Position numbers and translations under genes: made by a program
Assembly: GCA_043798715.1 (NCBI GenBank)
Contig: JAZDOK010000004.1
Span: forward strand, 115,428-179,427
Length of the DNA stretch: 64,000 bases
Direction of reading: 5' to 3'
From: JAZDOK01 sp043798715
GTDB taxonomy: Bacteria > Vulcanimicrobiota > JAZDOK01
Notes under the pieces: model-generated
Told to the model about the DNA's origin: nothing
Databases searched by the model: none
What the model saw: the letters and a program-made list of their open reading frames with translations, nothing else
Shown: positions 62,960 to 64,000 of the stretch, one piece after another
Layout of the letters: each line of letters begins with the position of its first letter
Numbering within the stretch: the stretch's first letter is position 1

Positions 62960-63437
62960 TGTCGTTCCCCCCTTCTTTCTTTTCCTCTTTCAATCTATGT
63001 GAACGGATAGTTGCCAGCTCGTCGATGAACTTCCTCTCCTCGGCCTCCATCTCAGTCACCCATACTTCCCGGTGCTTTTCCTTCAGTTTTTCCAGGGTCT
63101 TCTTCTCCTGGGTGGCCTTGAGGAGTTCATCCCTCTGCTTGTCTATCGCAATTTCTATCTCCTTAAGCCGCAGCCTCTGGTGGGTGATCCGGTTGTCCAG
63201 GGTCTTCAGATGCCCATGGAACATCTTGATCTTCTCTATATCCACCCCACCTGCAGTCTGCTTTCTTCTCAGCTCCTCCCTTATTTCTTCTTTTTCACGC
63301 TCCAGCTTTGTGAGGAGCGCCTCTTCCTCCGCCTTCATCTTGAAAAGCCTGGCCAGCTTTTCCTTCTCTTCCTCTTCCTTTCTCTCCTTGAGCTCCAGCA
63401 CCGTCTGGAGTTTGAACCTGAAACTTTTAGAAGGCAT
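62946..63437 (-). CDS. fliJ: Flagellar export chaperone FliJ
   Basis: A 163-residue coiled-coil protein: FRFKLQTVLELKERKEEEEK at the N-terminus, heptads throughout and MEAEERKFIDELATIR near the end. FliJ links the ATPase to the gate. It lies 16 bases after fliI. Confidence 0.9.
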   Translation of the reverse strand: MPSKSFRFKLQTVLELKERKEEEEKEKLARLFKMKAEEEALLTKLEREKEEIREELRRKQTAGGVDIEKIKMFHGHLKTLDNRITHQRLRLKEIEIAIDKQRDELLKATQEKKTLEKLKEKHREVWVTEMEAEERKFIDELATIRSHRLKEEKKEGGNDNGDV

Positions 63438-63453
63438 CGGCCCTCACCTTTCT

Positions 63454-64000
63454 TCAGCCTCCCATGAGCCTGACCATCCGGCCGACCGTTTCTTCGTAGG
63501 AGGAGGGCTCGGCCACGGCCTGCTTAAGAAAATCGACCACTTCCGGAAACATTTTTTTCGCGTAATCCACCTTGGGGTTGGAACCGTCAACATAGGCGCC
63601 TATATTAATGAGGTCTTCTTTTTCCTTGTAGGTCGCCAGAACTTCCCGCATCAGCCCGGCCGCCTCCTTGTGCTCTTTTGAGGTAACCTCCGGAAAGAGC
63701 CTGCTGACGCTGTAGAGGACGTCCACCGCCGGATACCTGTTCTGGGCCGCGATGCTCCTCGATAGAACTATATGACCGTCGAGGATGGAGCGCACCTGGT
63801 CGGCGATGGGCTCGTTCATGTCATCGCCCTCCACCAACACGGTGTAGAGGCCGGTGACCGTCCCCTTGTCCGAGGTTCCCGAGCGCTCCAGAAGCTTGGG
63901 CAGTATGGCATAGACCGAAGGCGTATATCCTTTGGTGGCGGGAGGCTCCCCGATGGCCAGGCCCACTTCTCTCTGGGCCATGGCGAAGCGGGTGACCGAG
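63454..64000 (-). CDS. fliI: Flagellum-specific ATPase FliI, C-terminal part
   Basis: The frame is open to the window edge, so the N-terminus is missing; 182 codons are seen. SVTRFAMAQREVGLAIGEPP then ATKGYTPSVYAILPKLLERS are FliI signatures, followed by VEGDDMNEPIADQVRSILDG and the C-terminal helical domain. FliI energises export. Confidence 0.95.
   Translation of the reverse strand, partial: SVTRFAMAQREVGLAIGEPPATKGYTPSVYAILPKLLERSGTSDKGTVTGLYTVLVEGDDMNEPIADQVRSILDGHIVLSRSIAAQNRYPAVDVLYSVSRLFPEVTSKEHKEAAGLMREVLATYKEKEDLINIGAYVDGSNPKVDYAKKMFPEVVDFLKQAVAEPSSYEETVGRMVRLMGG

Overview
This window looks like a chromosomal segment from a flagellated, diderm (Gram-negative) bacterium of moderate to high GC. 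Evidence for an outer membrane is a TolC/adaptor/RND efflux operon with a lipobox adaptor and a LolA-like protein; evidence for motility is a long flagellar export and switch operon. GTG and TTG starts are frequent. The lineage cannot be fixed from sequence reading alone. The mix of a split plsX-recG-rsmD-coaD block, stalk-domain proteins, zinc-ribbon orphans and unusual flagellar-linked genes suggests a poorly sampled or uncultivated phylum rather than a model clade; this is inference.

Layout. 1-8.4 kb: a truncated ankyrin protein, a radical SAM protein, a POT-type transporter, and the translation GTPases/ATPases TypA and EttA on the minus strand, then a COG2509-like flavoprotein on the plus strand. 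8.5-14.8 kb: tRNA-Pro(GGG) on the minus strand, then plsX, recG, rsmD, coaD, a coiled-coil gene and ackA. 14.8-20.3 kb (minus): an inserted nucleotidyltransferase-like gene bracketed by a duplicated gene end, an unknown protein with an FmdB zinc ribbon, a MoeA-periplasmic-binding-domain fusion, a 59-residue protein and gatB. 20.4-27.7 kb (plus): two stalk-domain paralogues around a solute-binding protein, then a DUF58/transglutaminase pair. 27.6-37.2 kb: a GT-C-like membrane protein, a second POT transporter, and the tolC-adaptor-RND operon closed by a strong terminator.

37.2-45.6 kb is an accessory island. It holds a Phd/PIN toxin-antitoxin pair, a HigB/HigA pair, a BrnT remnant with its surviving antitoxin-like partner, an AAA_14/DUF4143 ATPase, a RhuM protein coupled to the tail of a type III Mod methylase, a NERD protein, an AlbA_2-type remnant and an unknown helical protein coupled to another remnant. 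Most are separated by copies of the same short repeats (GGGTCAGAGCCC..., TGTCAATTGTGTAGACG...), which look like debris of a mobile REP-like family. No transposase, phage gene or CRISPR array is present.

45.6-53.5 kb: a glycosyltransferase, two zinc-ribbon paralogues flanking a LolA-like protein, a histidine kinase/response regulator pair, a degenerate metallophosphatase, and two proteins sharing a roughly 62-residue Trp-rich domain that I do not recognise. 53.5-64 kb (minus) is the flagellar operon, in transcription order fliI (partial), fliJ, a lytic transglycosylase, fliK, a hook/rod protein, fliM, fliN, fliO, fliP, fliQ, fliR, flhB, flhA, with an unknown 96-residue gene and the short Trp-domain gene just downstream. 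The Trp-domain family and the composite repeat island are the most novel-looking parts.
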